Source: Larkinella rosea
GTDB lineage: Bacteria; Bacteroidota; Bacteroidia; Cytophagales; Spirosomataceae
DNA: 64,000 nt
Reading direction: 5' to 3'
Assembly (NCBI RefSeq): GCF_003858635.1
Contig: NZ_RQJO01000015.1
Location: forward strand, 434,001-498,000
Positions 9,180 through 17,143 of this stretch are shown here, piece after piece; the stretch's first letter is position 1; every line of letters begins with the position of its first letter. A program made the position numbers and the translations under genes. Below the pieces are notes generated by a model that saw nothing but the letters and a program-made list of their open reading frames with translations, was not told where the DNA came from and did no database searches.

Positions 9180-10259
9180 ATGGTTGGCTATATTTTCGCC
9201 GTCATTACTACCGTATTCTTTATCGGCCTGACGTTGTTCACAGCTTCCAAACCCTCGCTGGTCGGCGAAAATACCATGGGCTACGGCCTGGGTCTGTTCT
9301 TTTGGGGCGCCGGTTTTGTCCTTTTCAGTCTGGGATTGACAATTGCACTCCATGTTCGGGGCGGATTCGACTGGCTTGTTCAGGGAAGCGGCACACGGAA
9401 TCTGCTTGTTTTTTCGGCCTGGCTGGCTGTGGCGTTAACGACGTTTTTTTGTGCGGTTTTCAAGTGGGAATGGCATACAGATACGCTCTACCCGGCTTTT
9501 TTGCACAGCATAGCCATTCGTCAGGGGCAATTCTGGTTACCGCTTTTCTGGCTCATTCCGTGTTTTCTCTCGCTTCCGGCCGCTGGCCCCTCCCTCATTC
9601 CGCTCACGTTCATCAGGGGTTCTTTTTGGGTGGGGATGGGTCTCGGTGCCGTCTTCAGCTTGGGATTGCTGGTGGGATACCTTCGGGAATCCGCCCAGGC
9701 TGCCGAGGCCGAAATGGCCCAGCGAGCTGCCGACGAGGACCGATGGCACCGGGAAAATCTGGAGACGATTGCGGCTCAGAAGCCCGAAGATCCCCTTATT
9801 GCGCTGCTGGCGTATTCCAACCGAAATCAACCCGATGACATTCGGCAGGCGGCTCTGGCCAAGATCAACGCGCATCCAAACCGGGAAGCCGAATTGATGG
9901 CGTTGCTCCAGACGGAAAGAGGGGCTAAAGAAGTTTATTATTTCCTGGATGGTAACCCGGTGGCGCATCCCGACCGGTTTGTTGGGCCTTTGAACCAGAG
10001 CATCGGCCAGCTGTCGACCCGCATCCGGGCGGATATCGTCGACAGCAACAACCTACAGCACTGGAGCTTCGATATGTATGGCATCGACCAGCTGCTGCGA
10101 GCACTGGATGATCAATTCCCAACCCGGAGTGCTGATTTTTACCCCAGCATTGTCAACCTCCGGAAAGCCCTGAATTCGCCCAAACCCGAGCGGTTTAAAG
10201 ACGTCCGGTTTTCGATCACCGGGGTTGTGGATCAGTGGCTGGTTAGGCATAAGAAATGA
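9180..10259 (+). CDS. Multi-pass membrane protein of unknown function
   Basis: I do not recognise this family. From the ATG at 9180 the 359-residue product opens with a hydrophobic helix (MVGYIFAVITTVFFIGLTLF), followed by about four more at roughly 34-56, 74-93, 118-140 and 145-168. A charged linker (about 170-195, rich in Ala, Glu and Arg) leads to a soluble C-terminal domain of about 160 residues. The frame is open upstream to 9009, but that part is polar and lacks homology signals, so I reject it. It is transcribed away from SusC 1. The arrangement, a membrane anchor plus a cytosolic helical domain, gives no clear function. Confidence 0.75.
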   Translation: MVGYIFAVITTVFFIGLTLFTASKPSLVGENTMGYGLGLFFWGAGFVLFSLGLTIALHVRGGFDWLVQGSGTRNLLVFSAWLAVALTTFFCAVFKWEWHTDTLYPAFLHSIAIRQGQFWLPLFWLIPCFLSLPAAGPSLIPLTFIRGSFWVGMGLGAVFSLGLLVGYLRESAQAAEAEMAQRAADEDRWHRENLETIAAQKPEDPLIALLAYSNRNQPDDIRQAALAKINAHPNREAELMALLQTERGAKEVYYFLDGNPVAHPDRFVGPLNQSIGQLSTRIRADIVDSNNLQHWSFDMYGIDQLLRALDDQFPTRSADFYPSIVNLRKALNSPKPERFKDVRFSITGVVDQWLVRHKK

Positions 10260-10296
10260 GGTAGGGCGGTTTTGTTTTACGGTGACAAAGTGGTAC

Positions 10297-10325
10297 TTGC
10301 GAGGTAAACTTGTATTTTAGCTTTG
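10297..10325 (+). promoter_or_regulatory. Bacteroidota-type promoter of the nucleotidyltransferase gene
   Basis: TTG at 10297-10299 and TAGCTTTG at 10318-10325, 18 bp apart, match the Bacteroidota -33/-7 consensus (TTTG, 19-21 bp, TAnnTTTG). The start codon at 10339 would give a very short leader. Confidence 0.5.
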
Positions 10326-10338
10326 CTATTTGACAATA

Positions 10339-10665
10339 ATGGACCAAATCACTATTCAGCCTTTATTGATTTCCTTCAAAGAAGAAGCCCGGCGGCTTTA
10401 TCAGGATCGTCTGGCAGCTCTGTATCTGTTTGGGTCCTATGCGCGTGGTGACGCTGGTGAGCATTCAGATGTGGATATTCTGGTTGTATTGAATGACAAA
10501 GCAATCTCGCCTTTTAAGGAACTCGACGCAATGGGTGATTTTGTTTTTGAATTGGAACTGGCTTATGAAAAATCGATTCAGATTGTTCCAACTACCAAAA
10601 AACAGTTTAACAAGCTAGCCAGTCCTTTGTATCATACTATCAAGCGGGAGGGCTCGGTATTATGA
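10339..10665 (+). CDS. MNT-type nucleotidyltransferase domain protein
   Basis: Small stand-alone nucleotidyltransferase of the DNA polymerase beta superfamily. The signature is visible at about residues 31-50: LFGSYARGDAGEHSDVDILV, i.e. GSxxxGxxxxxSDxD, with the metal-binding aspartates. In MNT-HEPN toxin-antitoxin modules such proteins inactivate the partner HEPN RNase by nucleotide transfer. The ATG at 10339 gives 108 residues. Its stop overlaps the ATG of the following HEPN-like gene (ATGA), the usual coupled arrangement. The partner here is truncated (next entry), so this may be an orphan antitoxin. Confidence 0.85.
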   Translation: MDQITIQPLLISFKEEARRLYQDRLAALYLFGSYARGDAGEHSDVDILVVLNDKAISPFKELDAMGDFVFELELAYEKSIQIVPTTKKQFNKLASPLYHTIKREGSVL

Positions 10666-10889
10666 ATGAGTTAATTACTCTTTTGCTGGAGAAATCTGAC
10701 AGAGCTCTGGAGGATGCACAATACCTCTATTTCGAGCGTAAAAGTTATGAATCTGCTATTTCCCGGATTCTTGAACAAACTATAAACTGGAAAAATGAAA
10801 AGCGATTTTTGCTTAACTTGCTTTTATGCTATTACCTTTTGCTGAACGGGCCATTGCCGATGATTCTAAATTTACAGACTACTGTTTGA
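10662..10889 (+). pseudogene. Truncated HEPN-domain protein (MNT-HEPN partner remnant)
   Basis: The first 34 or so residues look like the first helix and a half of a HEPN domain (MNELITLLLEKSDRALEDA, then YFERKSYESAISR). In intact proteins this leads into RAYYA-type sequence and the catalytic RxxxxH. Here the similarity stops after SAISR, and the remaining 40 residues (ILEQTINWKNEKR, then a Leu/Tyr-rich run) are not HEPN-like and lack an RxxxxH motif. The frame runs into the start of the next gene at 10826. I read this as a HEPN gene cut at about 10765 by insertion or recombination. The family call rests on context and the short N-terminal match. Confidence 0.6.
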
Positions 10890-11161
10890 ACACGGAGCAT
10901 CCTGTTGGCAAGCATAAAGCAAGAGTATTTCAGTCGGCATTGGGAATCAACCTAACCAATTGGGAAATCTTAAAAGACACAATTCTGGATGCAGTTCTTT
11001 TGAATCCCGCGGTTTATCAAGGCAAAAATTCCTATGGTGAGTTGTATTCAGTAATTTTTCAGATGAATTACACTAATAAGGACGCCATAATCTGCTCAAC
11101 CTGGATTATTCACGAGGATGAAAACTTTCCGCGTCTGACCAGTTGTTATGTAATTAGTTAA
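10826..11161 (+). CDS. DUF6883 domain protein
   Basis: The product of 111 residues matches the DUF6883 pattern: LPFAERAIADDSKFTDYCLN near the start, then HPVGKHKARVFQSALGI at about 26-42, and a C-terminal WIIHEDENFPRLTSCYV strand pair. Members of this family are found next to DUF4926 genes and as terminal domains in toxin-like proteins; their biochemical role is not established to my knowledge. It overlaps the truncated HEPN frame by 64 bp and precedes the DUF4926 gene by 11 bp. The pair behaves like a mobile two-gene cassette; a toxin-antitoxin role is inference. Confidence 0.8.
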   Translation: MLLPFAERAIADDSKFTDYCLNTEHPVGKHKARVFQSALGINLTNWEILKDTILDAVLLNPAVYQGKNSYGELYSVIFQMNYTNKDAIICSTWIIHEDENFPRLTSCYVIS

Positions 11162-11172
11162 TACTTAATCCA

Positions 11173-11388
11173 ATGGAAGATTTAAAGTTGCACGATATGG
11201 TGGCATTAACCGCAGCCTTACCCGAACACAACCTGCGCCGGGGCGAAATTGGCGTGATTGTAGATATTGGTCCGAAAAACCGGTATTTAGTGGAGTTTGT
11301 GGGAAAGAACGGCGTCCCGTACGCTATGCCGACGGTTTCCGCTGATGGGCTTATGAGGGTCTATTTGCAGGCTGATTTGGTGGATTGA
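11173..11388 (+). CDS. DUF4926 domain protein
   Basis: Small 71-residue protein with the DUF4926 pattern: LKLHDMVALTAALPEHNLRR, then GEIGVIVDI, a beta-rich core and a final hydrophobic strand. The fold is expected to be a small SH3-like barrel. It is 11 bp behind the DUF6883 gene and almost certainly co-transcribed. The recurring DUF6883-DUF4926 pairing suggests the two products act together, possibly as a toxin and its neutraliser, but which would be which is not known from sequence. Confidence 0.82.
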   Translation: MEDLKLHDMVALTAALPEHNLRRGEIGVIVDIGPKNRYLVEFVGKNGVPYAMPTVSADGLMRVYLQADLVD

Positions 11389-11420
11389 ATTAGATTTTAT
11401 CAAAACTGTAAACATTGGCT

Positions 11421-11687
11421 TTATTCTTTGCTATCAATATCATCTAAAAAATTTATTAAAAACTCAAATTCTGAGATTAGTTTATTCAATGTTCTAATTA
11501 TTTCTTTTCTTGCTTTAATCGATTTTGATGTCATTCCTGGCAGTTTAGTAACTTGTTCTTTAAGACCAATTAATGAAATTAAACTTCCGTTAATTGCATC
11601 TCGAAGAGATGACTTAACGCTCTCTATACAAAGTAGATCGATTTCACTACCAATCAATTTACGTATCGATAGGTCATTGCCCTTCAA
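11421..11687 (-). CDS. Small hypothetical helical protein
   Basis: I do not recognise it. The 88-residue frame begins with TTG and is strongly helical: Leu/Ile/Lys/Glu-rich, ending LNKLISEFEFLINFLDDIDSKE. No ATG lies in frame upstream before a stop at about 11726, so the start is weak and the gene could be a fragment. The overlapping plus-strand frame has a less protein-like composition. The region is AT-rich compared with its neighbours. Confidence 0.4.
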   Translation of the reverse strand: MKGNDLSIRKLIGSEIDLLCIESVKSSLRDAINGSLISLIGLKEQVTKLPGMTSKSIKARKEIIRTLNKLISEFEFLINFLDDIDSKE

Positions 11688-11727
11688 CCGAAAGCCTCTG
11701 ACTCTCTTTCCAGGTTTTTGTAGCTAA

Positions 11728-12027
11728 CTACCGCATATTACGACTTTGGGCAACCAGGTAGAAAACCACAACTACCATGTTTACCGGAATAAAGCAGGCT
11801 AGGGTCAGAATCAAATTTCGTTCACTCATGTCTTCGATTACGCAGCTCAGTACTAAAAAGCAACTTCCCAGAATCAACAAATAATAGAACGTCAGGCGAG
11901 TTGCCTTTTCTTTATCAATTACCCGGCTTCCGTCCACATTACTGAGCAGGTTGACAAGTCGAAACCGCCAAATAACAAACCCGGACAGAATAAGAAAAAT
12001 CCCTATTGAGCCTAAAATCCAGTTCAT
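11728..12027 (-). CDS. Small membrane protein, DUF3784-like
   Basis: A 99-residue protein with three predicted membrane helices at about 3-20, 46-63 and 72-93, separated by a charged loop (SRVIDKEKATRLTFYY). The pattern of an N-terminal helix, a loop with Asp/Lys/Arg and two more helices resembles DUF3784 proteins. It lies just upstream of the small helical frame on the same strand. Function unknown. Confidence 0.6.
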   Translation of the reverse strand: MNWILGSIGIFLILSGFVIWRFRLVNLLSNVDGSRVIDKEKATRLTFYYLLILGSCFLVLSCVIEDMSERNLILTLACFIPVNMVVVVFYLVAQSRNMR

Positions 12028-12110
12028 AACTAACTCATTCTTGCGTTGTCAAACAATGGTAAAGTAGATCAATTCAGCGCTTAAACCCAAATTTCGTAGA
12101 ATTATCTCAT

Positions 12111-12145
12111 CAATAAAAAAGCCCCTTCCAGCAAGAAAGGGGCTT
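12111..12145 (-). terminator. Terminator of nrdA
   Basis: AAGCCCCTT (12119-12127) pairs with AAGGGGCTT (12137-12145) around a 9-base loop. On the minus strand it is followed by TTTTTTATT. It lies 23 bp after the nrdA stop codon. Confidence 0.85.
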
Positions 12146-12167
12146 GTAATTATGCTAGTGAAACTCC

Positions 12168-14627
12168 TCAACTCCCGCAAGCCTCACAATCATCCTTGTT
12201 GTCAATCGAGCAGACCATCGCGGCATAGGCGGTTTCGGCTTCACTGACCTGCACCGGGTGCGCAGCAGCTCCTTCCTGGGCGTATTTCTCGTAATTCAGC
12301 GGTTTTTCCATCGTTTCGACCAGCACCGGCTGCAGTTGAGACTCGGCTTGTTTTTCCACCGTGAACTGGATGGCGTCGGCAGCGGCTTTCGTGCGGAGGT
12401 AATACATACCGGTTTTCAGTCCGCGCTTCCAGGCGTGGAAGTGCATCGATGTCAGTTTGCCGAAGTTGGCATCCACCATGTGAATGTTCAGCGACTGCGA
12501 CTGGCAGATGTACGCACCCCGGTCGGCGGCCATGTCGATGACGGTTTTTTGCTTGATCTCCCACACGGTTTTGTACAGATCCTTGATATTCTGCGGAATA
12601 CCCGGAATGTTCTGCACCGAGCCGTTGGCGGCAATCAGCATGTTTTTCATGCGGTCGTTCCACATGCCGAGCTTCACGAGGTCTTTCAGCAGGTATTTGT
12701 TCACGACCACAAACTCACCCGACAACACGCGACGGACGTAGATGTTGGACGTAAATGGCTCGAAACACTCGTTGTTGCCCAGGATCTGGCTGGTCGAAGC
12801 CGTTGGCATCGGCGCCAGCAGCAGCGAGTTCCGAACGCCGTGCTGAACGACTTCTTTCCGCAGCGACTCCCAATCCCAGCGACCCGAATCCGGCGTAACA
12901 CCCCACATATCGAACTGGAAGATGCCTTGCGAAATCGGCGAGCCTTTCCAGGTTTCGTACGGACCGTATTGTTGCGCCTGTTCCATCGACGCCGTCATGG
13001 CGGCAAAGTAAATCGTCTCGAAAATATCCTTGTTCAACTGCTTCGCTTCGTCCGATTCGAACGGCATCCGCAGCATGATGAACGCATCGGCCAGCCCCTG
13101 AACTCCCAAACCGATCGGGCGGTGGCGCATGTTCGAGCGCCGGGCCTCTTCCACCGGATAGTAGTTGATGTCGATGATCTTGTTCAGGTTCTTGGTGGCA
13201 ACCTTCGTGATCTCGTACAGCTTCTGGTGATCGAACCGCATAATGCCGTCAGCCCCTCTCACAATGTATTTCGGCAGCGCAATCGACGCCAGGTTACAAA
13301 CCGCCACTTCATCGGCCGAAGTATACTCGATGATTTCCGTGCAAAGGTTTGACGACTTGATCGTACCCAGGTTTTTCTGGTTCGATTTTGAGTTGGCCGC
13401 ATCCTTGAACAGCATGTACGGCGTACCGGTTTCGGTCTGCGATTCCAGAATTTCGTACCACAAATCCTGCGCTTTCACCTGCCGACGGAACCGGCCTTCG
13501 CGCTCGTATTGCTCGTAGAGTTCGACAAAGGCTTCTCCGTGCGTATCGGCCAGACCGGGGCATTCGTGCGGACACATCAGCGACCAGACGTCGTTGTCTT
13601 CCACGCGTTTCATGAACAAATCCGGTACCCAAAGGGCGTAGAACAGGTCACGGGCGCGGTTTTCTTCTTTGCCGTGGTTTTTCTTCAGTTGCAGGAAATC
13701 GAAAATATCGGCGTGCCAGGGTTCCAGATAAACCGCAAAAGAACCTTTGCGTTTTCCACCACCTTGGTCAACATAACGAGCCGTGTCGTTGAACACGCGC
13801 AGCATTGGGATGATCCCGTTCGAGGTGCCGTTGGTTCCTTTGATGTACGTACCGGTTGCGCGGATGTTGTGGATGCTCAGACCAATACCGCCCGCCGATT
13901 GCGAAATCTTGGCGGTTTGTTTCAGCGTATCGTAAATGCCTTCGATGCTGTCGTCTTTCATCGTCAGCAGGAAACAGCTCGACATCTGCGGTTTGGGCGT
14001 TCCGGCGTTGAACAGCGTCGGGGTTGCATGGGTAAACCACTTCTCCGACAGCAGGTTATAGGTTTCAACAGCCGCTTCGACATCGTTCATGTGAATCCCG
14101 ACGGCGACGCGCATCAGCATGTGCTGGGGACGTTCGGCAATTTTGCCTTCCATCTTCAGCAGATACGATTTCTCCAGCGTTTTGTACCCGAAATAATCAT
14201 ACCCGTAATCCCGGTCATAAATGATGGTAGAATCAAGCAGGGCGGCATTTTTCCGCACCACATCATAGACTTCCTTCGAGATCAGCGCGGCATTTTCCCC
14301 GGTTTTGGGGTCCACGTAGTTGTACAGCCGCTTGATGGTTCCCGAGAAGGATTTATTGGTCTCTTTGTGCAGGTTGGAGATGGCCATGCGGGCGGCCAGA
14401 ATCGCATAATCCGGGTGGCGGGTGGTCATCGAAGCCGCTGTCTCGGCCGCCAGATTGTCCAGTTCAGTCGTTTTGACACCGTCGTAGATTCCATTGACTA
14501 CTTTCATCGATACTTCGATCGGTTGAACGTAGGCGGGGTCCAGGCCGTAGCACAATTTCTCGATCCGGGCGGTGATTTTGTCGAGTTTAACCGATTCCCT
14601 GCGGCCGTCGCGCTTGAGTACGTACAT
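12168..14627 (-). CDS. nrdA: Ribonucleoside-diphosphate reductase, alpha subunit (class I)
   Basis: Catalytic large subunit that reduces ribonucleoside diphosphates to deoxy forms. The 819 residues start with an ATP-cone allosteric domain ([20 protein letters not shown], about 1-90). The barrel carries the redox cysteine in [15 protein letters not shown], the NLCTEI segment and the [16 protein letters not shown] block with the radical-site Asn-Cys-Glu. The C-terminal tail ends in the shuttle pair CEACGS. No nrdB lies next to it; it is a single-gene unit with a promoter at 14689-14720 and its own terminator. The small subunit must be encoded elsewhere. Confidence 0.96.
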   Translation of the reverse strand: MYVLKRDGRRESVKLDKITARIEKLCYGLDPAYVQPIEVSMKVVNGIYDGVKTTELDNLAAETAASMTTRHPDYAILAARMAISNLHKETNKSFSGTIKRLYNYVDPKTGENAALISKEVYDVVRKNAALLDSTIIYDRDYGYDYFGYKTLEKSYLLKMEGKIAERPQHMLMRVAVGIHMNDVEAAVETYNLLSEKWFTHATPTLFNAGTPKPQMSSCFLLTMKDDSIEGIYDTLKQTAKISQSAGGIGLSIHNIRATGTYIKGTNGTSNGIIPMLRVFNDTARYVDQGGGKRKGSFAVYLEPWHADIFDFLQLKKNHGKEENRARDLFYALWVPDLFMKRVEDNDVWSLMCPHECPGLADTHGEAFVELYEQYEREGRFRRQVKAQDLWYEILESQTETGTPYMLFKDAANSKSNQKNLGTIKSSNLCTEIIEYTSADEVAVCNLASIALPKYIVRGADGIMRFDHQKLYEITKVATKNLNKIIDINYYPVEEARRSNMRHRPIGLGVQGLADAFIMLRMPFESDEAKQLNKDIFETIYFAAMTASMEQAQQYGPYETWKGSPISQGIFQFDMWGVTPDSGRWDWESLRKEVVQHGVRNSLLLAPMPTASTSQILGNNECFEPFTSNIYVRRVLSGEFVVVNKYLLKDLVKLGMWNDRMKNMLIAANGSVQNIPGIPQNIKDLYKTVWEIKQKTVIDMAADRGAYICQSQSLNIHMVDANFGKLTSMHFHAWKRGLKTGMYYLRTKAAADAIQFTVEKQAESQLQPVLVETMEKPLNYEKYAQEGAAAHPVQVSEAETAYAAMVCSIDNKDDCEACGS

Positions 14628-14688
14628 AATATATGTGGAATGTTGTAGTAAATATATGTTGAATAGATGGACTCTTTCGATTGGTTCC

Positions 14689-14720
14689 TAAAGGTACTAT
14701 GGAGTATTACAACAAAGCAA
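14689..14720 (-). promoter_or_regulatory. Probable promoter of nrdA
   Basis: On the minus strand, TTG (14718-14720), 21 bp, then TACCTTTA (14689-14696) fit the Bacteroidota consensus with one mismatch in the -7 element. The start codon is about 60 bp downstream. Confidence 0.4.
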
Positions 14721-14992
14721 CGAGGAATGTTCACGCTTACCCGGACAACTTAGAAATGTTCTAACTTAGGGCCATGTTAAGAAACTGTTAAGAGCTTACG
14801 CAGAATTACTTATGAAAAGCCTATCGGGAAAACAGTCTAAAAAACTTGATAGGGATTATTTAGCTAACGGTACTGGCCCTTCATTAAAACACTGATTCTT
14901 ACTGAATTGTTACCCAAATTGCCGAAAAAGCAATAAAAAATCAATCAAGAGTAACATACTTTTTTTGATTAAAACAAAAGCGATCGAAGTGG

Positions 14993-15023
14993 TTGGAATC
15001 CAGTGAGAAAGTCTGTACCTTTG
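14993..15023 (+). promoter_or_regulatory. Promoter of rpmE2
   Basis: TTG at 14993-14995 and TACCTTTG at 15016-15023 with exactly 20 bp between them form a near-perfect Bacteroidota promoter. Transcription should begin at about 15030, giving a leader of about 80 nt before the ATG at 15112. Confidence 0.7.
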
Positions 15024-15111
15024 CACTCCTTAAATCCACTAGCGCAATTGGTTAGGCGGATAAAGCAATTCATTCAGGAACTGGTTTATTTTTGTAATAC
15101 TATATTTTGTC

Positions 15112-15354
15112 ATGAAAAAAGGCATACATCCGGAGTATAGAGAAGTGGTGTTCTGGGATCTGACCAGCGACCACAAATTTCTTTCCCGCTCTACCATTCA
15201 AACGAAGGATACAATCGAATACGAAGGGAATACCTATCCGGTTGTGAAAGTCGAAGTAAGTTCTGAGTCGCACCCGTTTTATACCGGCAAGAACGTTCTG
15301 CTCGACACCGCTGGTCGTGTTGACAAGTTCCTGAAGCGGTACGGTAAGAAGTAA
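15112..15354 (+). CDS. rpmE2: 50S ribosomal protein L31 type B
   Basis: Component of the large ribosomal subunit that bridges to the small-subunit head. The 80-residue sequence is the type B form: [16 protein letters not shown] at the N-terminus, then the [11 protein letters not shown] block. It lacks the zinc-binding cysteines of type A L31. It is monocistronic, with a strong promoter and about 80 nt of leader, and is followed by a strong terminator at 15370-15408. Confidence 0.95.
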   Translation: MKKGIHPEYREVVFWDLTSDHKFLSRSTIQTKDTIEYEGNTYPVVKVEVSSESHPFYTGKNVLLDTAGRVDKFLKRYGKK

Positions 15355-15369
15355 TCCTATCTACCCCTG

Positions 15370-15408
15370 AAAAAACCGCCATTAGATCGTTCTGATGGCG
15401 GTTTTTTT
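15370..15408 (+). terminator. Terminator of rpmE2
   Basis: AAAAAACCGCCAT (15370-15382) and ATGGCGGTTTTTTT (15395-15408) form a 13-bp stem with a 12-base loop and a U-run. It is built from the AAAACCGC/GCGGTTTT pair seen in other hairpins here and could work in both directions. Confidence 0.85.
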
Positions 15409-15439
15409 GTTTTCTTTACGTGATCACTTTCCGGCCTTT

Positions 15440-16096
15440 ATGAAAATACTGTTACTCGGTGCCACCGGTCGTACGGGAAAACTACTCCTGGAACAGGCGT
15501 TGAAAGCCGGTATTGCGGTGCATGCGCTCGTCAGGGATACCGACAAAGTGAAGGTGATCGACCGAAATCTGAAACTCTACGAAAGCAAAACGCTCGACCG
15601 CACCGCGCTTCGGTTGGCCATGCAGGGCTGTGATGCGGTTTTGAGCACGTTAAGCATCTCCCGCAAATCCGAATTTCCGTGGAGCGGCCTGAAATCCCCG
15701 AAAGATTTTCTGTCGCACACGCTGCGCAACGTCCTCGAAATCGCGAACGAACTGCACATCAAACGCATCATCATCACCACGGCCTGGGGTGTTCACGAAA
15801 CCAAAAAAGACATTCCGGGCTGGTTCCGGTTTTTCATCGACTACAGCAACGTTGGCGCGGCCTATCGTGATCATGAAATCCAGGAGAACCTGCTGAGAGC
15901 CTCACCCATTGACTGGACGATCGTCCGGCCCGTCGGTCTGATCAATTCCCGGAAGAATCGAAAAATCAGGCTCACACTCGATAACCAGCCGAAACCGAGT
16001 CTGACCATCAGCCGGACGAACGTCGCTAAATTCATGGTTGAGATCTACAAAACCGGTGATTACAAGCAGGAAGCGGTTACGATTTCGGAGGTCTGA
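15440..16096 (+). CDS. NAD(P)H-binding SDR-family protein (NmrA/atypical SDR type)
   Basis: Rossmann-fold protein of the atypical short-chain dehydrogenase group (SDR_a5/NAD(P)-binding). The N-terminus carries the dinucleotide motif LLLGATGRTGKLLLEQAL (GATGxxG). IIITTAWGVHETKKDIPGWF lies at the usual active-site position, but no classical YxxxK is visible. The C-terminal part, DWTIVRPVGLINSRK, matches the family. I use the ATG at 15440 (218 residues), since the frame upstream overlaps the rpmE2 terminator. It is likely an NADPH-sensing or flavin-reductase-like protein; exact function unknown. Its stop abuts a REP-like repeat. Confidence 0.85.
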   Translation: MKILLLGATGRTGKLLLEQALKAGIAVHALVRDTDKVKVIDRNLKLYESKTLDRTALRLAMQGCDAVLSTLSISRKSEFPWSGLKSPKDFLSHTLRNVLEIANELHIKRIIITTAWGVHETKKDIPGWFRFFIDYSNVGAAYRDHEIQENLLRASPIDWTIVRPVGLINSRKNRKIRLTLDNQPKPSLTISRTNVAKFMVEIYKTGDYKQEAVTISEV

Positions 16097-16182
16097 CGTA
16101 CCCACGGACTTTAGTCCGTGTGATTCTTATTTTTTAGTCATTAGCGATGCCAAAAACTCACGGACTAAAGTCCGTGGGTACG
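16097..16182. repeat. REP-like inverted pair 1
   Basis: Two 24-base units (16097-16120 and 16159-16182) are exact inverted copies. Each contains its own hairpin, CACGGACTTTAGTCCGTG, next to the tail CGTACC. The 38-base spacer is not conserved. It lies between two convergent genes: the left unit starts right after the plus-strand stop TGA, and the right unit contains the last five codons and stop of the minus-strand lactonase gene. Two further pairs of the same family occur at about 17.1 and 26.0 kb. Confidence 0.85.
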
Positions 16183-17043
16183 TACACCTTTAATTCCCGT
16201 ATTTCTGACGACAAACAGACAACCGGCTAACGGCTGTTCCTGCGATTCCTGCTGACTCAGCCCGGTTTTGGCCGAGGTGATGTACAAATCCTCCAGTGAC
16301 TCGCCCCCGAAGGTGCAGGACGTAATCCGGGCGGCTGGCAGGTCAATCTGCTGAAGCCGTTCGCCGGTATTGGGGTTGCAGCGAATGACTTTCCAGCCAT
16401 CCCACAAAGCGATCCAGAGCATGCCTTTTTCATCGATCGTCATGCCATCGGGAAAACCGTCTTCTTCCTCAAACTGAATCACCACGCGTTTATTGGCAAT
16501 CGTGCCAGTGGTTATAGCATAATCATAGGCGACTACCTGCCGGGTTGGTGAGTCGATGTAATACAATAGCTGGTGGTCGAGGCTCCATGCCAGGCCGTTG
16601 GAACAGGTTACGTTTTCGACTTTGATGGAAACCGACTGATCATTGTCGAGCATGTACAACGCCCCGGCGCCGGGTTCGTCGGAGATTGACATGGTTCCCG
16701 CCCAAAACCGCCCGGCGGGGTCGCATTTCCCGTCGTTGAACCGGTTTTCGGGCAAATGAACTTCCGGATCGGCAATCGGAACGACGGTTTCGTTTTCCAG
16801 CGAAATCTCGTGAAAACCGTGTTGCAGAGCGGCAATGAAGTTTCCGGAAGGCAGGAGCGCAATCGCGCCCGTCATCTGACCGGTTTTGAAAATGCGGTGT
16901 TCACCGCTGGCCGGATAAAACGAATGGATTTCGCCCGGCAGAATATCCACCCATAAAATGCGTTGCTGATCCGCATCCCAAACCGGGCCTTCGCCCAACT
17001 GGCAGGCATGGTCCAGCACGACTTTCCAAGTTGTATTGTTCAT
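16165..17043 (-). CDS. SMP-30/gluconolactonase-family lactonase
   Basis: Six-bladed beta-propeller hydrolase that opens sugar lactones to aldonates. Metal-ligand positions of the family are visible: Glu in CQLGEGPVWD (about 18), Asn in RFNDGKCDPAGRFWAGTM (about 102), Asn in CSNGLAWS (about 149) and Asp in DGMTIDEKG (about 199). The length of 292 residues is normal and there is no signal peptide, so it is cytosolic. It is the last gene of the long minus-strand catabolic locus. The final residues R-T-H-G-L and the stop codon come from a REP-like repeat, so the natural C-terminus has been replaced or extended. Confidence 0.92.
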   Translation of the reverse strand: MNNTTWKVVLDHACQLGEGPVWDADQQRILWVDILPGEIHSFYPASGEHRIFKTGQMTGAIALLPSGNFIAALQHGFHEISLENETVVPIADPEVHLPENRFNDGKCDPAGRFWAGTMSISDEPGAGALYMLDNDQSVSIKVENVTCSNGLAWSLDHQLLYYIDSPTRQVVAYDYAITTGTIANKRVVIQFEEEDGFPDGMTIDEKGMLWIALWDGWKVIRCNPNTGERLQQIDLPAARITSCTFGGESLEDLYITSAKTGLSQQESQEQPLAGCLFVVRNTGIKGVRTHGL

Positions 17044-17056
17044 AAATCGCTTTTCA

Positions 17057-17143
17057 CGTACTCACGGACCGGCGGGCGCTCCCGTTTAGTCCGTGTTTTG
17101 CAATTGGATCACTAAAAAACACGGACTTTAGTCCGTGGGTACG
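17057..17143. repeat. REP-like inverted pair 2, with a variant unit
   Basis: The right unit (17120-17143) is identical to the units at 16.1 kb and ends exactly one base before the stop codon of the SSS symporter gene (17144). The left unit (17057-17095) is a variant: its hairpin is split by an extra CGGCGGGCGCTCCCG, which contains its own CGGG/CCCG stem. The pair fills most of the gap between the symporter and the lactonase genes. Confidence 0.8.

Larger units (their letters stand above)
14628..15111. other. Divergent intergenic region nrdA/rpmE2
   Basis: This 484-bp region carries the promoters of both flanking genes (entered separately). Between them (about 14730-14980) it is AT-rich and I see no gene. 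Two ATATATGT-type sequences lie at and just upstream of the nrdA start (about 14628-14636 and 14653-14659). Confidence 0.5.

Noticed and set aside
11428-11727. 99-codon plus-strand frame opposite the small helical protein
   Set aside because: Ser/Ile/Leu-rich without heptad pattern; the minus-strand frame is more protein-like, though neither is certain.
14624-14660. Two ATATATGT sequences at the nrdA start resemble NrdR boxes
   Set aside because: Centre-to-centre spacing is about 25 bp instead of the usual 31-32, and one overlaps the start codon. In AT-rich DNA this is weak evidence.
15035-15062. AGCGCAATTGGTTAGGCGGA upstream of rpmE2 looks like a tRNA D-arm
   Set aside because: No acceptor stem, anticodon arm or T-loop (GTTCGAATC-like) can be built around it. 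It lies in the rpmE2 leader.
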